From: JBCCGI01 sp039029355
GTDB lineage: Bacteria > Planctomycetota > UBA1135 > GCA-002686595
Direction: 5' to 3'
Length of the DNA stretch: 64,000 nucleotides
NCBI GenBank assembly: GCA_039029355.1
Contig: JBCCGI010000003.1
Location: 124,001-188,000 of the forward strand
In this document: positions 42,629-53,325 of the stretch, piece after piece
Layout of the letters: each line of letters starts with the position of its first letter
Position numbering within the stretch: position 1 is the first letter of the stretch
Made by a program: the position numbers and the translations under genes
The notes under the pieces: model-generated
The model's database searches: none
Seen by the model: the letters and a program-made list of their open reading frames with translations, nothing else
Told to the model about the DNA's origin: nothing

Positions 42629-44809
42629 CTACAGCGGCTGCTGCAGAACCTCCACGAACCAGGCGGGGAAGGCCGCGTGGTTCGCGCCTGCCGAAGCGGC
42701 GCCCAGGGTCATCTTGTCCCTGCCCGAAAGGGCGATGGCGAGGCCCGCGAGCGCCGCTGCGCGGCTCTCGCCCCGTAGGGCCTCGTCATCGAGCGCTTCG
42801 AAGAGAGCGTTCACTGCGCCCGTCGTTCCGTGGGAACCGACGGCGACGGCGACCTGCATGCGAAGCAGCGGGTCGCGCGCGATGGCGAGCTCTCCTCTCA
42901 GCGCCTCGGCGTCGCGCTCGTCCCCGTATTGCGCGAGCGCCTGCGCGATGGCGGCACGGACCACCGGGGTGGTCTCGTGGACGAGCGCCTTGCGGAGCGC
43001 TTCGCGCCCCGCTTCCGCTTCCAGGAGCCCCAGCGCCTGCGCGGCGTAGGAGCGGTTGGAAGCGGATTTCGAGGCGAGCTCCCCCACGAGCAGCGCCTCG
43101 GCCTCCCGGTCGCCCGCGACCCCCATCGCGAGCAGGAAGGCACCCCGTGAGGGGCGTTTCTTCTCCTCTTCGAAGGCCTCGCGCACGGCGCGCCGGGCCT
43201 CGTCGTCGTCCTCCGTGGCGGCGAGCACGCCGAGCGCGAGCGCGCACCAGGCGCGCGTCGCCAGGGCGCCGTGCTCGAGCTCACGCACGAGGAAGGCACG
43301 CGCCTCTTCGCCGCCGCGCCGCGCGATCGACAGCAGCAGGAAGCCGCGCGCGAGCGGCTCCTTTTCGAGCTCGAACGCGGTCATCAGCGGCTCGCGCGCT
43401 CCCTGAACGTCGCCCAGCGCGAGCGCCGCCGAGCGCCGCGCTTGGGGGGAGCGTGCGCCGACCGCGTCGAGCAGTCGGGGCAGCACCTCGGCCGTCGCGT
43501 CGGCGGGTGCGAAGCGCAGCGCCTCGACGGCGCGCGTCGACACCATCGTCGTGTCGCTGCGCTTCGAGCGCTTCTTGGTGAAGAGCCCCGAGCGCTCCTT
43601 CGCCTCGTCGAGCAGCTTCGCATCCGGAGCGAGCGAGGGCAGCACGAAGAGCGCGTAGAGCTCGTCGTCGCCCCGCTCGCGCAGCAGCGAGCTGAGCATG
43701 CGCTCGACGCCGTCGCCGTTCCCCTCGGCCTGCGCCGCGCCGAGGGCGACCACGGCGGCCGCCCGCAGGCCCGGAGCCGGCTCCTCGTCCGCGGCGACGC
43801 AGGAGAGCAGCGCGTGCACGCCCTCCTCCGAGCCGGTGGCCGCCAGCGCGAAGAGCGCCGAGAGCCGCACGTGGCGCGTCGGGTCGTCGAGCAGCGCTTC
43901 GAGCGCAGGAACCGCGCCGGCACCCGCCGCGCGGGCCAGCGCCATCGCGGCGGCGCCGCGCACGGCGGGGTGATCGGCCTCCAGCTCATCTACCAGCAGC
44001 TGGCGCCCGCGCCGCCGGGCCGCTTCGAGCGGCGCCTCGCTGGCGCTCGCCCCGTCGCCCGTCGCCGGCGCGCGTCCCGCGAGCGGGCGCGGCCGCATCC
44101 ACTCGAGCTTGTTGAACTCCCACCACAGCTGCCAGTCGGCGACCGACCCGCCGCCGGTACTCGCGAAGGAGCCGCCGCCGGTCGGTCCGGCGGTCGGGCC
44201 CGGCGTCGACGCTGCGGGACCGGCGCCCGGCAGGCCGGGGCCCGGCGTCGCGGGCGCGCTGGGCGAGCCACCGCCGGATCCCGGCGTATTGGCCGGGCCC
44301 CCGTACGAGGGGCCCGTCGCCGGCGGCGAGTCGAAGGCCAGGTCGCTCGGAGCGCCGCCGCCCATCGAGGGCACCTGGATGCGGGCCGCCTCATCGAAGG
44401 TCAGCCCGACGCGCAGCAGCCAGGCCTCGAACTCGGGATCGCCGCCGAGCTCGGCGACCCAGGCGTGGTTGTTGGTCCGCGTGACGCGCTCGACCAGCTC
44501 GGTGTCGCCGGTGAAGCGCAGGAGGTTGGCGACCGCGCAGTGGCGTCCGCCGTCGTCGACGAAGACCGGCACGCGGGCTCCGGAGGCGACGGGCTGCGTG
44601 AAGGCGCCCGCGTCGCGGTAGCGGCCCAGCTCGTCAAGGAGCTCGACGCGCGCCTGTCGGGCGGTGGGCGCAAGCGTCGAGGGCCCGCGCTCGCGGAGCT
44701 CCTGCTCCACGCGGCGGTAGTGTTGCTGGGCCCGCTCCACCGCGTCTCCGCCGGGGTCCGAGGCGGCGGCGGCAAGGGCGAGGAGGAGGGGCGCGGTCGG
44801 TTCGATCAT
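42629..44809 (-). CDS. Exported HEAT-repeat protein with Cys/His N-terminal domain
   Basis: About 726 residues. A short hydrophobic N-terminus (APLLLALAAAAS) suggests export. Residues ~30-150 hold a small conserved domain with the motif GGRHCAVANLLRF and NNHAWVAELGGDPEFEAWLL, seen in other planctomycete and myxobacterial proteins but of unknown role. A low-complexity Gly/Pro/Ala linker follows (about residues 165-225). The rest is HEAT-like repeats (VRGAAAMALARAAGAGAVPA, SYAAQALGLLEAEAGREALR). The start ATG at 44809 is chosen at the signal; no strong ribosome site precedes it. Probably a scaffold for protein-protein contacts outside the cytoplasm. Confidence 0.83.
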   Translation of the reverse strand: MIEPTAPLLLALAAAASDPGGDAVERAQQHYRRVEQELRERGPSTLAPTARQARVELLDELGRYRDAGAFTQPVASGARVPVFVDDGGRHCAVANLLRFTGDTELVERVTRTNNHAWVAELGGDPEFEAWLLRVGLTFDEAARIQVPSMGGGAPSDLAFDSPPATGPSYGGPANTPGSGGGSPSAPATPGPGLPGAGPAASTPGPTAGPTGGGSFASTGGGSVADWQLWWEFNKLEWMRPRPLAGRAPATGDGASASEAPLEAARRRGRQLLVDELEADHPAVRGAAAMALARAAGAGAVPALEALLDDPTRHVRLSALFALAATGSEEGVHALLSCVAADEEPAPGLRAAAVVALGAAQAEGNGDGVERMLSSLLRERGDDELYALFVLPSLAPDAKLLDEAKERSGLFTKKRSKRSDTTMVSTRAVEALRFAPADATAEVLPRLLDAVGARSPQARRSAALALGDVQGAREPLMTAFELEKEPLARGFLLLSIARRGGEEARAFLVRELEHGALATRAWCALALGVLAATEDDDEARRAVREAFEEEKKRPSRGAFLLAMGVAGDREAEALLVGELASKSASNRSYAAQALGLLEAEAGREALRKALVHETTPVVRAAIAQALAQYGDERDAEALRGELAIARDPLLRMQVAVAVGSHGTTGAVNALFEALDDEALRGESRAAALAGLAIALSGRDKMTLGAASAGANHAAFPAWFVEVLQQPL

Positions 44810-44985
44810 TTCGAGGGGCTCGCTGTCGGTCGGTTGCAGGAAAGGCCGCCCGGGTCGGACAGCCGCGGCCCCCGGGGCAACCCTCGTGCCAGGCGCACGC
44901 ACCCACTCAGCGGGCGTCTTCCGGGGGACTCGGGGCGCCGGCGTTCCCCCCGCGGAACGCCTTTGTTCCGCCGCGGTGGCGCCGC

Positions 44986-45228
44986 TCAGTCCGCGTCCAG
45001 CTCGCCGGCCTCGGCGAGGCGGCGGAGCTCCGCGAGACCTCCGACGAAGTCGCCGTCGAGCAGCACCAGCGGCACGCCGCGGTACTCGAAGCGCGCCTGC
45101 AGCGTCCTCAGGAGGGCCCGGTCGCCGTCGAGGCTCTGCTCGGTGAACGGCACGCCGTGGTGGCGGAGCAGCTCCTTGGCCTCGCGGCAGAAGCGGCAGG
45201 CGCTCCAGGTGTAGACATGGGCCTCCAA
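44986..45228 (-). CDS. Glutaredoxin-like protein
   Basis: About 80 residues, the usual length for glutaredoxin. The active site is CRFC in YTWSACRFCREAKELL, in place of the common CPYC. The segment FEYRGVPLVLLDGDFVGGL holds the cis-proline region (GVP) and the glutathione-binding GG loop. It would act as a cytoplasmic thiol-disulfide exchanger. There is no ATG in frame; TTG at 45228 is the best start. It is divergent from the ECF sigma gene. Confidence 0.82.
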   Translation of the reverse strand: MEAHVYTWSACRFCREAKELLRHHGVPFTEQSLDGDRALLRTLQARFEYRGVPLVLLDGDFVGGLAELRRLAEAGELDAD

Positions 45229-45276
45229 GCGCCTGGATCCTACGGCATGACCGCCCGCCTGGCGTACGGTAGGGGC

Positions 45277-46029
45277 ATGAGCCAGGACCCCGAGCGCCCC
45301 GGCGGCGCCCCCGGCCGGCGCTTTCTGACCACCCGCTGGAGCGTCGTGCTCCGCGCCGGTGGCGAGCAGGCGGGGGAGGTCGGCGACACGCGCGAGGCGC
45401 TGGAGTCCCTGGCGCAGAGCTACTGGTTCCCGCTCTACGGCTACGTCCGGCGGCGGGGCTACGGCGAGGACGAGGCCCGCGACCTGACCCAGGCCTTCTT
45501 CGCCCGTCTGCTCGAGCGCCGCGACGTGGCTTCGGCCGCGCCGGAGAAGGGCCGCTTCCGTTCGTTCCTTTTGACCTCGCTGCAGCACTTCCTCGTCAAC
45601 GCCGAGGAGCGCGAGCGCGCGCTGAAGCGCGGCGGCGGGCGCGCTCCGCTCTCGATCGACGCGAACGCGGCGGACAGCCGCTACGGGCTGGAGCCCACCG
45701 ACGAGGAGACGCCCGAGCGGGCCTTCGAGCGCTCCTGGGCGCGGTCGGTGCTGGAGCGGACGCTCGAGCGGCTGCACGGCGAGTACGAGGCGCGCGGCAA
45801 GGAGGAGCTCTTCGCGGCGCTGCGCCCGCACCTGGTCGCCGAGGATGCGGGCCAGCCCCACGCCGCCCTCGCCGCCGAGCTGGGCCTGAGCGAGGGGGCG
45901 ACCAAGGTCGCGCTCCACCGGCTGCGGTCGCGCTACCGCCGGGCGCTGCGGGCGGAGGTGGCGGACACGGTGGGGGAGGCGTCCGATGTGGAGGACGAGC
46001 TGCGGCAGCTGTTCCGCGCGCTCTCCTGA
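45277..46029 (+). CDS. ECF sigma factor of the planctomycete (Sigma70_ECF) type
   Basis: 250 residues. The N-terminus contains the family hallmark FLTTRWSVVLRAG, followed by region 2 (YWFPLYGYVRRRGYGEDEAR, DLTQAFFARLL) and a C-terminal region 4 helix-turn-helix (AAELGLSEGATKVALHRLRS). AGGGG lies 5 bases before ATG 45277. No anti-sigma gene is adjacent; the Ser/Thr kinase gene 155 bases downstream is the usual partner in planctomycetes and may control it by phosphorylation. TACGGT at 45265-45270 is a -10-like element. Confidence 0.92.
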   Translation: MSQDPERPGGAPGRRFLTTRWSVVLRAGGEQAGEVGDTREALESLAQSYWFPLYGYVRRRGYGEDEARDLTQAFFARLLERRDVASAAPEKGRFRSFLLTSLQHFLVNAEERERALKRGGGRAPLSIDANAADSRYGLEPTDEETPERAFERSWARSVLERTLERLHGEYEARGKEELFAALRPHLVAEDAGQPHAALAAELGLSEGATKVALHRLRSRYRRALRAEVADTVGEASDVEDELRQLFRALS

Positions 46030-46184
46030 CCGCCCGAGGCGCGGTCGTCGGACCTAAGCCGTTTCGCGTAGGCTGGTTGTGGCTCCTGAAGCCCGGTCGG
46101 TTGCGCCGCTCGGGACGGAATCCGGATTCGCCCGTAACCCCTGGCGCGGTTCCCTGCACAGCCACCCCGGACGGAGGTCCGGCA

Positions 46185-48496
<2,312 letters not shown>

Positions 48497-48500
<4 letters not shown>

Positions 48501-48883
48501 CGCAGCTCGATCCGGAGTCGCTCCGTCCGCTCGGCCCTGACCCGGGCGTCGAGCCACTCCGGATCCTCGGCCCCGTTGGGGGCCTCGACCCGCAGCCGGT
48601 AGCTGCCCGGCTCGAGGTTGGCGATCCGGTACGGCGGGCGAGCCAGATCCAGCGGGCCAGCAACGGCCTGGCCGTCCTCGCCGGCCAGGGTGAGGGTCAG
48701 CTCGCCGGCGTAGTCGGCCCCGTCGGCCGTCTGGACCTCGAGCAGCAGGATCCCGCGGCCCTGGCCCGGCTCCGCCGCGCTCACCTCCTCGTTCGGGAGG
48801 GCGCCGGACTCACGCGTCGACTCGCCGCGCACGAGGTAGAGCATCGCCAGGAAGAGGCCCAGCGCGGCCGCGGCCAGGAGCAC
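48497..48883 (-). CDS. Small single-span membrane protein, N-terminus uncertain
   Basis: From a GTG at 48883 the product is 128 residues: one membrane helix (LLAAAALGLFLAMLYLV), an acidic stretch, and a beta-rich domain rich in glycine (GILLLEVQTADGADYAGELT, EPGSYRLRVEAP) that may be a carboxypeptidase-regulatory-like sandwich. The reading frame stays open upstream to about 49023 and would encode a Pro/Gln-rich then Arg-rich segment typical of a cytoplasmic linker before a helix, but contains no ATG, GTG or TTG there. Either translation starts at 48883 or the N-terminus begins at a rare codon or has been altered. Confidence 0.6.
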
Positions 48884-49174
48884 CCGATCGGGCGCGGTCC
48901 ACGGGCGTTTGGCAACCTGATGCTCGAGCGTGGGAACCGCGGCGGTCCTCCTGGTTTTCTGCGGTTGGGCGGAGTCTTGTGGGCGAGCGGGGGCCGGCTG
49001 CTGCGCCGGCCGCTGTCCTTACCTCAATACTTAGCACGCTGGTGAGGCCGATGCGGCGTAAAAGGCGCCGCTTGCTCGGTCGCGGGCGCTTTTCTCCGCG
49101 ATCCGGAGTGGCGCGAGCGGAGCCGCGTTGGTTCTCGGTAGCCGTTTGGCACGAACGCGGTACAACGGAACGTC

Positions 49175-50578
49175 ATGACGGGGCTCAACGGGGACGGGCT
49201 TCGACGGCACATCGCCGCGACCATCGCGGCCTTCCTGCTGGCCGGTGCGGCCTTCGCGCTCGGCCGGTCGGACTCGCTCGACCGCGCGCTCTCGCGCCTG
49301 CGGCGGGCGTCGTCCGGAGATGTCGTCGAGCGGATGCAGGCGGTGCTCAGGGCCGGGGCGGAGGTCGAGGCCGACCTGGTCCGGCGCCTGGCCGACCCGG
49401 CGACGCGCGTCGAGGCGCTGGCCGAGGTCGCGGCCGTAGACGAGGACGAGGCGGACCGCATCCGCGCCGGGCTCCCCGCCGGGCCCGCCCCGGCCGAGCT
49501 CGTGCGCGAGCTGATCGCGCCGTTCGTGCAGCGGACCTGGACCAAGCGCGTCGAGACGCACCTCGCGGCCTCGCTGCGGCGCTCGGCGAGCGAGTACGAG
49601 AAAACGCTTCGCCCCGTGCTCGCCCTCGCGCCGAAGCTCCGGACCAAGAAGCGCGCCGAGCGCGTGGCCCTGGCCGAGGCGTGGCAGGCCCTCGTCCCGG
49701 ACGCGTTGGAGCGGATCCGCGACGTAGAGGCGTACCCCGAGGGCAACCCGCGCCGCGCCGGGCAGAAGACCGTCGAGGAGGCCGTGGAGCGCGTCAGGGC
49801 GGCCCACGCGGCGCTGCTCGAGCCGGCCGCTGTCGACCTCGCCGCGCTCGAGGACGGCGACCCCGCCCGGCTCGCGGAGGCCCTCGCCGAGGCCGCGGCC
49901 TGGCGCGCCGCCCGCGACGCCTGCGAGCGGCTGATCGCGGACCGCGGAGCGGCGGCCCCCAAGCCGTTGCGCGTCGACCTGGGCGAGCCCGAGCGAATGC
50001 GCCTCGCGGTCGCGTTCGTGCTGGCGGCCTCGGGGCGCCCGTCCGAGGCGCGCGCCGAGCTGCGGGAGGCCGACGCCTACGACCGCTCGCTGCTCCGCCT
50101 GGCGCTCCACGATCGGGCGGCGGCCCGCAACGCGGCGCTCGACACCGGCGAGGTCGCCGCGCACGACCCGGTCGAGGCGGCGATCGTCGCCCGGATCAAC
50201 GACTACCGAACGCTGCTCGACCTCGCGCCGCTCGAGGTCCACCCGGCGCTGATCGACGCCTCGCGCCGCCACAGCCAGGAGATGAGCGCGCGCGGCGAGC
50301 TGACCCACCATTCCCCCTCCCCCGACCTGCGCACACCCACCGACCGCGCGCTGCGCGCCGGGTACGCGCGGTCGGCCGTGGCCGAGTGCATCTATGAGGG
50401 CACCGCCAAGGTCGACGAGGAGGAGGTGTTCCTGGCGTGGTACCGCTCGGCGACCCACCACCGGATGATGGTGTCCGAGCGGTATGGCGAGGTGGGGTTG
50501 GGCCGCTCGGGCCGCTTCTTCACCGCCAAGCTCGGCGGCGGTCGCGACCGCCCGGCGGCCTCCTCGCGTCAGCGCTAG
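49175..50578 (+). CDS. Exported CAP (SCP/PR1)-domain protein
   Basis: 467 residues. The N-terminus is a signal or anchor (IAATIAAFLLAGAAFALG). A long helical, Ala/Arg/Glu-rich middle region (about residues 35-325) follows. The C-terminal ~140 residues form a CAP domain: ARINDYRTLLDLAPLEVHPA, HSQEMSARGELTHHSPSPDL and EVFLAWYRSATHHRMMVSER, with the usual His/Glu pair. CAP proteins act outside the cell as binding or protease-like modules. TACAAC 8 bases before the ATG is a -10-like hexamer. It is followed by the cobalamin riboswitch region. Confidence 0.87.
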   Translation: MTGLNGDGLRRHIAATIAAFLLAGAAFALGRSDSLDRALSRLRRASSGDVVERMQAVLRAGAEVEADLVRRLADPATRVEALAEVAAVDEDEADRIRAGLPAGPAPAELVRELIAPFVQRTWTKRVETHLAASLRRSASEYEKTLRPVLALAPKLRTKKRAERVALAEAWQALVPDALERIRDVEAYPEGNPRRAGQKTVEEAVERVRAAHAALLEPAAVDLAALEDGDPARLAEALAEAAAWRAARDACERLIADRGAAAPKPLRVDLGEPERMRLAVAFVLAASGRPSEARAELREADAYDRSLLRLALHDRAAARNAALDTGEVAAHDPVEAAIVARINDYRTLLDLAPLEVHPALIDASRRHSQEMSARGELTHHSPSPDLRTPTDRALRAGYARSAVAECIYEGTAKVDEEEVFLAWYRSATHHRMMVSERYGEVGLGRSGRFFTAKLGGGRDRPAASSRQR

Positions 50579-50631
50579 CGCGCTGCCGGCCTCCGCAATG
50601 GGGGGCGCGCGCCGATGCGGGGTTTCCGGGC

Positions 50632-50660
50632 TTGACACCTGCCGCGCCCCCGAGCAACCT
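50632..50660 (+). promoter_or_regulatory. Sigma-70-type promoter of the riboswitch operon
   Basis: TTGACA at 50632-50637 is followed after 17 bases by CAACCT (50655-50660), a reasonable -10. Transcription would start about 50667, four bases before the riboswitch P1 stem. This is the best -35/-10 pair seen in the window. Confidence 0.6.
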
Positions 50661-50670
50661 GGCCCGCGAC

Positions 50671-50816
50671 CGATCGGCGCAAGGGAAGGTGGTGCAAATC
50701 CACCGCGGTCCCGCCGCTGTAAGTGGTGACGAGAGCTCCGACAGGCCACTGCCCCGCAAGGGGTGGGAAGGCGGAAGCTCGAGGCTGAACCACGAGCCAG
50801 AAGACCTGGCCGATCG
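50671..50816 (+). ncRNA. Cobalamin riboswitch
   Basis: The segment contains all hallmarks of the adenosylcobalamin-type aptamer in order: AAGGGAAGGTGGTGCAAATC, CCGCCGCTGTAA, the B12 box GCCACTG...GGGTGGGAAGGC (50745-50772) and GAGCCAGAAGACCTGGCC near the end. The ends pair as P1: 50671-50678 with 50809-50816 (CGATCGGC/GCCGATCG). It lies between the CAP gene and two secreted-protein genes and is oriented toward them, so it is expected to lower their expression when cobalamin is plentiful. This is the only riboswitch seen. Confidence 0.95.
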
Positions 50817-50843
50817 CGCTGTCCTCTAGCGTCTCCGGGGAAA

Positions 50844-50871
50844 GGGACGCATGGACTCACGGTCCCTGCGT
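50844..50871 (+). promoter_or_regulatory. Candidate riboswitch expression platform
   Basis: Two mutually exclusive short pairings overlap here: GGGAC (50844-50848) with GTCCC (50862-50866), and ACGCA (50847-50851) with TGCGT (50867-50871). Such alternatives could switch folding between ligand-bound and free states. The stems are short and no T-run follows, so the mechanism (transcriptional or translational) is not settled. Confidence 0.35.
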
Positions 50872-50954
50872 GCCTTCCGCGGATGAAATCCACATCCCGG
50901 CTTGGATCGCCGAAGCGCGGTGAACGCTTCCCGGTCCGGAAAAGGAACCTGAGC

Positions 50955-51977
50955 ATGACTCCCTCGGTTGGCCTTCGTTCGTCCGACCTCTCGTGTGCGG
51001 CTCGCCGTGCGCTCCCCCTCCTCCTCGCCTGCGCCGCCGGCGGCACCGCGGCGGCCCAGAGCCCCTTCGCGACCCAGGTCGTCTCGTACGTGCAGGGCTC
51101 GGGCGGAGGCATCTTCGTCACCGACAACGCCCTGGGCGGGCCCCAGGGCGGCGGCTTCGGCCTGGGCTCCCTCGACGTGCTGTCGCTCGGCGACGGCGGC
51201 GAGCTGGTGCTCGGCTTCGACGTCGCCATCCAGGACGGCCCCGGCGCCGACTTCACCGTGTTCGAGAACGGCTTTGTGATCTCCGGCACGCCGACGGTGT
51301 TCGCTGAGGTGATCTTCGTCGAGGTGTCCACCGACGGCGTCAACTTCGCGCGCTTCCCCTCGCGCTACGCGCCCGCCGGCGGCTCCGAGATGGGCGCCTA
51401 CAGCGGGCTCTGCGGCGGGCTGCCGGTGCTCGCCGACGTGACGACGGGGCTGGTCGATCCGCTCAACCCGGTGGTTTCGGGCGGCGAGTCGTTCGACCTG
51501 GCGGACCTCGCCTCGGATCCGCTCGTGCTGTCGAGCCAGCTGGACCTCAACGCCGTGAACTTCGTGCGCCTCATCGACGTGGTCGCCGGCAGCCTGGACT
51601 CGTTCGGCACGCCGATCGTCGACTCGGGCCCCGCGGACGTCGATGCGGTCGCGGTGCTGAACAGCGACGTTGCGACGGCCGCGGACGGCCCGGTGTGCGA
51701 CCTCTTCATCGACGCCGCCGGGAGCGTGAACCTCGTCCTCGGCGACCCCGACGGCTTCTTCACGCTGGACTTCGCCTCGCTGCAGGCGTCGATCAACCTG
51801 TCGCCGGTCTCGTTCTCGGCGCTGCTGCCGCTGTTCCAGGTGACGAGCTTCACGGCGACCGAGCTGCACCTGACCTCGGCGCCCCTCGCCGGCAGCGGCG
51901 TGCTCGCCGCGCTCGCCGTGTCGGTCCAGGATCTGGCCGGCGCCGCGTCGGGCGACCAGGTGATGATCCAGGGCTAA
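50955..51977 (+). CDS. Secreted protein under cobalamin riboswitch control
   Basis: About 340 residues with a signal peptide (ALPLLLACAAGGTAAAQS). The body matches a class of cell-surface proteins I recall near cobalamin riboswitches: LDVLSLGDGGELVLGFDVAI, DGPGADFTVFENGFVISGTP and EVIFVEVSTDGVNFARFPSR, a beta-sandwich with discoidin-like character. The C-terminal ~110 residues (from GPVCDLFIDAAGSVNLVLG) form a separate beta domain. The start ATG 50955 has an AGGA ribosome site. It is the first gene after the riboswitch and lies 4 bases from the next gene. A role in cobalamin binding at the surface is likely but inferred. Confidence 0.85.
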   Translation: MTPSVGLRSSDLSCAARRALPLLLACAAGGTAAAQSPFATQVVSYVQGSGGGIFVTDNALGGPQGGGFGLGSLDVLSLGDGGELVLGFDVAIQDGPGADFTVFENGFVISGTPTVFAEVIFVEVSTDGVNFARFPSRYAPAGGSEMGAYSGLCGGLPVLADVTTGLVDPLNPVVSGGESFDLADLASDPLVLSSQLDLNAVNFVRLIDVVAGSLDSFGTPIVDSGPADVDAVAVLNSDVATAADGPVCDLFIDAAGSVNLVLGDPDGFFTLDFASLQASINLSPVSFSALLPLFQVTSFTATELHLTSAPLAGSGVLAALAVSVQDLAGAASGDQVMIQG

Positions 51978-51981
51978 CCCG

Positions 51982-53277
51982 ATGAAGAATCACCGCATCT
52001 TCGCCCTCCTCGCCTGCGGGCTCTTCGGCGGCGAGGCCGTCGCCGATCAGCCGGCGGATGGCTTTGGGCTCTCTCCGCTCGCCTACCCCGGCCAGTCGCG
52101 GATCGCGACCCGCCCGGGGGGCGACGTCGTCTCGTGGGACGGTTCGCAGGTGCTGCTCAGCGCTCCCGACGGGACGCGCCTGCAGGTGCTCGCGAGCTTC
52201 GACCCGCCGGTCTACCCCAGCTTCGTGCGCATCGACCCGACCGACACCTTCGCCCTGATCGGCGAGAGCTCGAACGGCGACGTGCTGCGCGTCGACTTCG
52301 CCGGCGGCGGGGCTGCGTTCGTCGCGAACGTCTGGTTCAACTTCGACGCCGCGTTCGAGAACGACACGACCGTGCTCCTGAGCGCCGCCACGGGCGGCTT
52401 CTTCACGGGCAACGACCTCGTGCGGCTCGACCTCGTCACCGGCGTCCAGTCGGTCGTCGCGCAGGTCGGGGGACCGTCGGGTCCGATCGCGCTCGACGAC
52501 GCGGGCAACCTCTACTACGCGACGCAGGACGAGACCTTCCCGGCGCGGCCGGGCTCGACCGACGTCCTGCGCTGGAACCTGGCCGAGCTCGGCGGCGCGT
52601 CGGTCCTGACCGAGGCCGACGCGCAGCTCTACGGGCTGGGCTTCAGCGGCGGAAGCTCGCTGGCCTTCGACCGCGAGGCCGAAGTGCTCTACATGGCCTC
52701 GAGCAGCCTCGCCTCGGGCGGCAACAGCGTCCTGCTGGTGAACGGCACGCCGGCCGCTTCGAAGGTGATGGTCGAGGGCACGTTCGGCCGCTGGATCGCG
52801 GACCTCGAGCTTGAGCTCGACCGCGCCCCGGCTGAGTTCGAGCCCTACCAGCCCGCCTCGGGCGGCATCCTGCGTTATTCCTCGACCGACTTTCAGTCGG
52901 TGTACGAGCGCACGGCGCTGGAGCCGAAGCGCGGCGAGCTGTCGCTCTCGGGACCCGGCCTGGTCGGCCCGGGCTCCTTCTCGGTCGACCTCGCCGGCGG
53001 CGGCCCGGACGGCCAGCTCCTGCTGGCCTTCGCGCCGCAGTCGGCGACGGTGACGCCCGAGCTCGCGCTGCAGCTCGAGGGTCTCCCGCCGCTCTTCTTC
53101 GCGCTCGACCTCGGCGCGCTGTTCCTGGTGCCCGGCAGCTATCCGGTCGACGCTTCGGGCGCGGCGACCGCGTCCTTCGCCAACCCCGGCGGCCTCGAGG
53201 GCGGGCTCGCCATCCAGGGGCTGCTGCTGAGCCCGTCGTTCGCGCCTCTCGGGACGACGACCGCAGCGCTCAATTAG
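51982..53277 (+). CDS. Secreted beta-propeller-like protein, second gene of riboswitch operon
   Basis: 431 residues with a signal peptide (MKNHRIFALLACGLFGGEAVA). Repeated strand blocks of ~45 residues (SRIATRPGGDVVSWDGSQVL, PSFVRIDPTDTFALIGESSN, GPIALDDAGNLYYATQDE, SSLAFDREAEVLYMASSS) indicate a beta-propeller. The C-terminal 120 residues are a beta domain common in planctomycete secreted proteins. The ATG is 4 bases after the previous stop, so both genes share the riboswitch transcript. Bacteroidota BtuG is also a surface propeller that binds cobalamin; similarity of role is inference, not shown by sequence identity. No lipobox is present. Confidence 0.85.
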   Translation: MKNHRIFALLACGLFGGEAVADQPADGFGLSPLAYPGQSRIATRPGGDVVSWDGSQVLLSAPDGTRLQVLASFDPPVYPSFVRIDPTDTFALIGESSNGDVLRVDFAGGGAAFVANVWFNFDAAFENDTTVLLSAATGGFFTGNDLVRLDLVTGVQSVVAQVGGPSGPIALDDAGNLYYATQDETFPARPGSTDVLRWNLAELGGASVLTEADAQLYGLGFSGGSSLAFDREAEVLYMASSSLASGGNSVLLVNGTPAASKVMVEGTFGRWIADLELELDRAPAEFEPYQPASGGILRYSSTDFQSVYERTALEPKRGELSLSGPGLVGPGSFSVDLAGGGPDGQLLLAFAPQSATVTPELALQLEGLPPLFFALDLGALFLVPGSYPVDASGAATASFANPGGLEGGLAIQGLLLSPSFAPLGTTTAALN

Positions 53278-53283
53278 GCCCGG

Positions 53284-53325
53284 GCGCATGCCCTCGCTCC
53301 CGTATGCTGGAGCGAGGGCATGCGC
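53284..53325 (+). promoter_or_regulatory. 17-bp perfect hairpin enclosing ribosome site and start codon
   Basis: Bases 53284-53300 are exactly complementary to 53309-53325, with an 8-base loop (CGTATGCT). The right arm contains the GGAG...GAGGG ribosome site and the ATG (53320) of the ABC ATPase gene. The left arm begins 6 bases after the stop of the previous gene. In the mRNA this stem would hide the initiation region; as DNA it could also end the upstream transcript, though no T-run follows. The loop contains TATGCT, a -10-like hexamer: a transcript starting there would lack the left arm. Confidence 0.75.
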
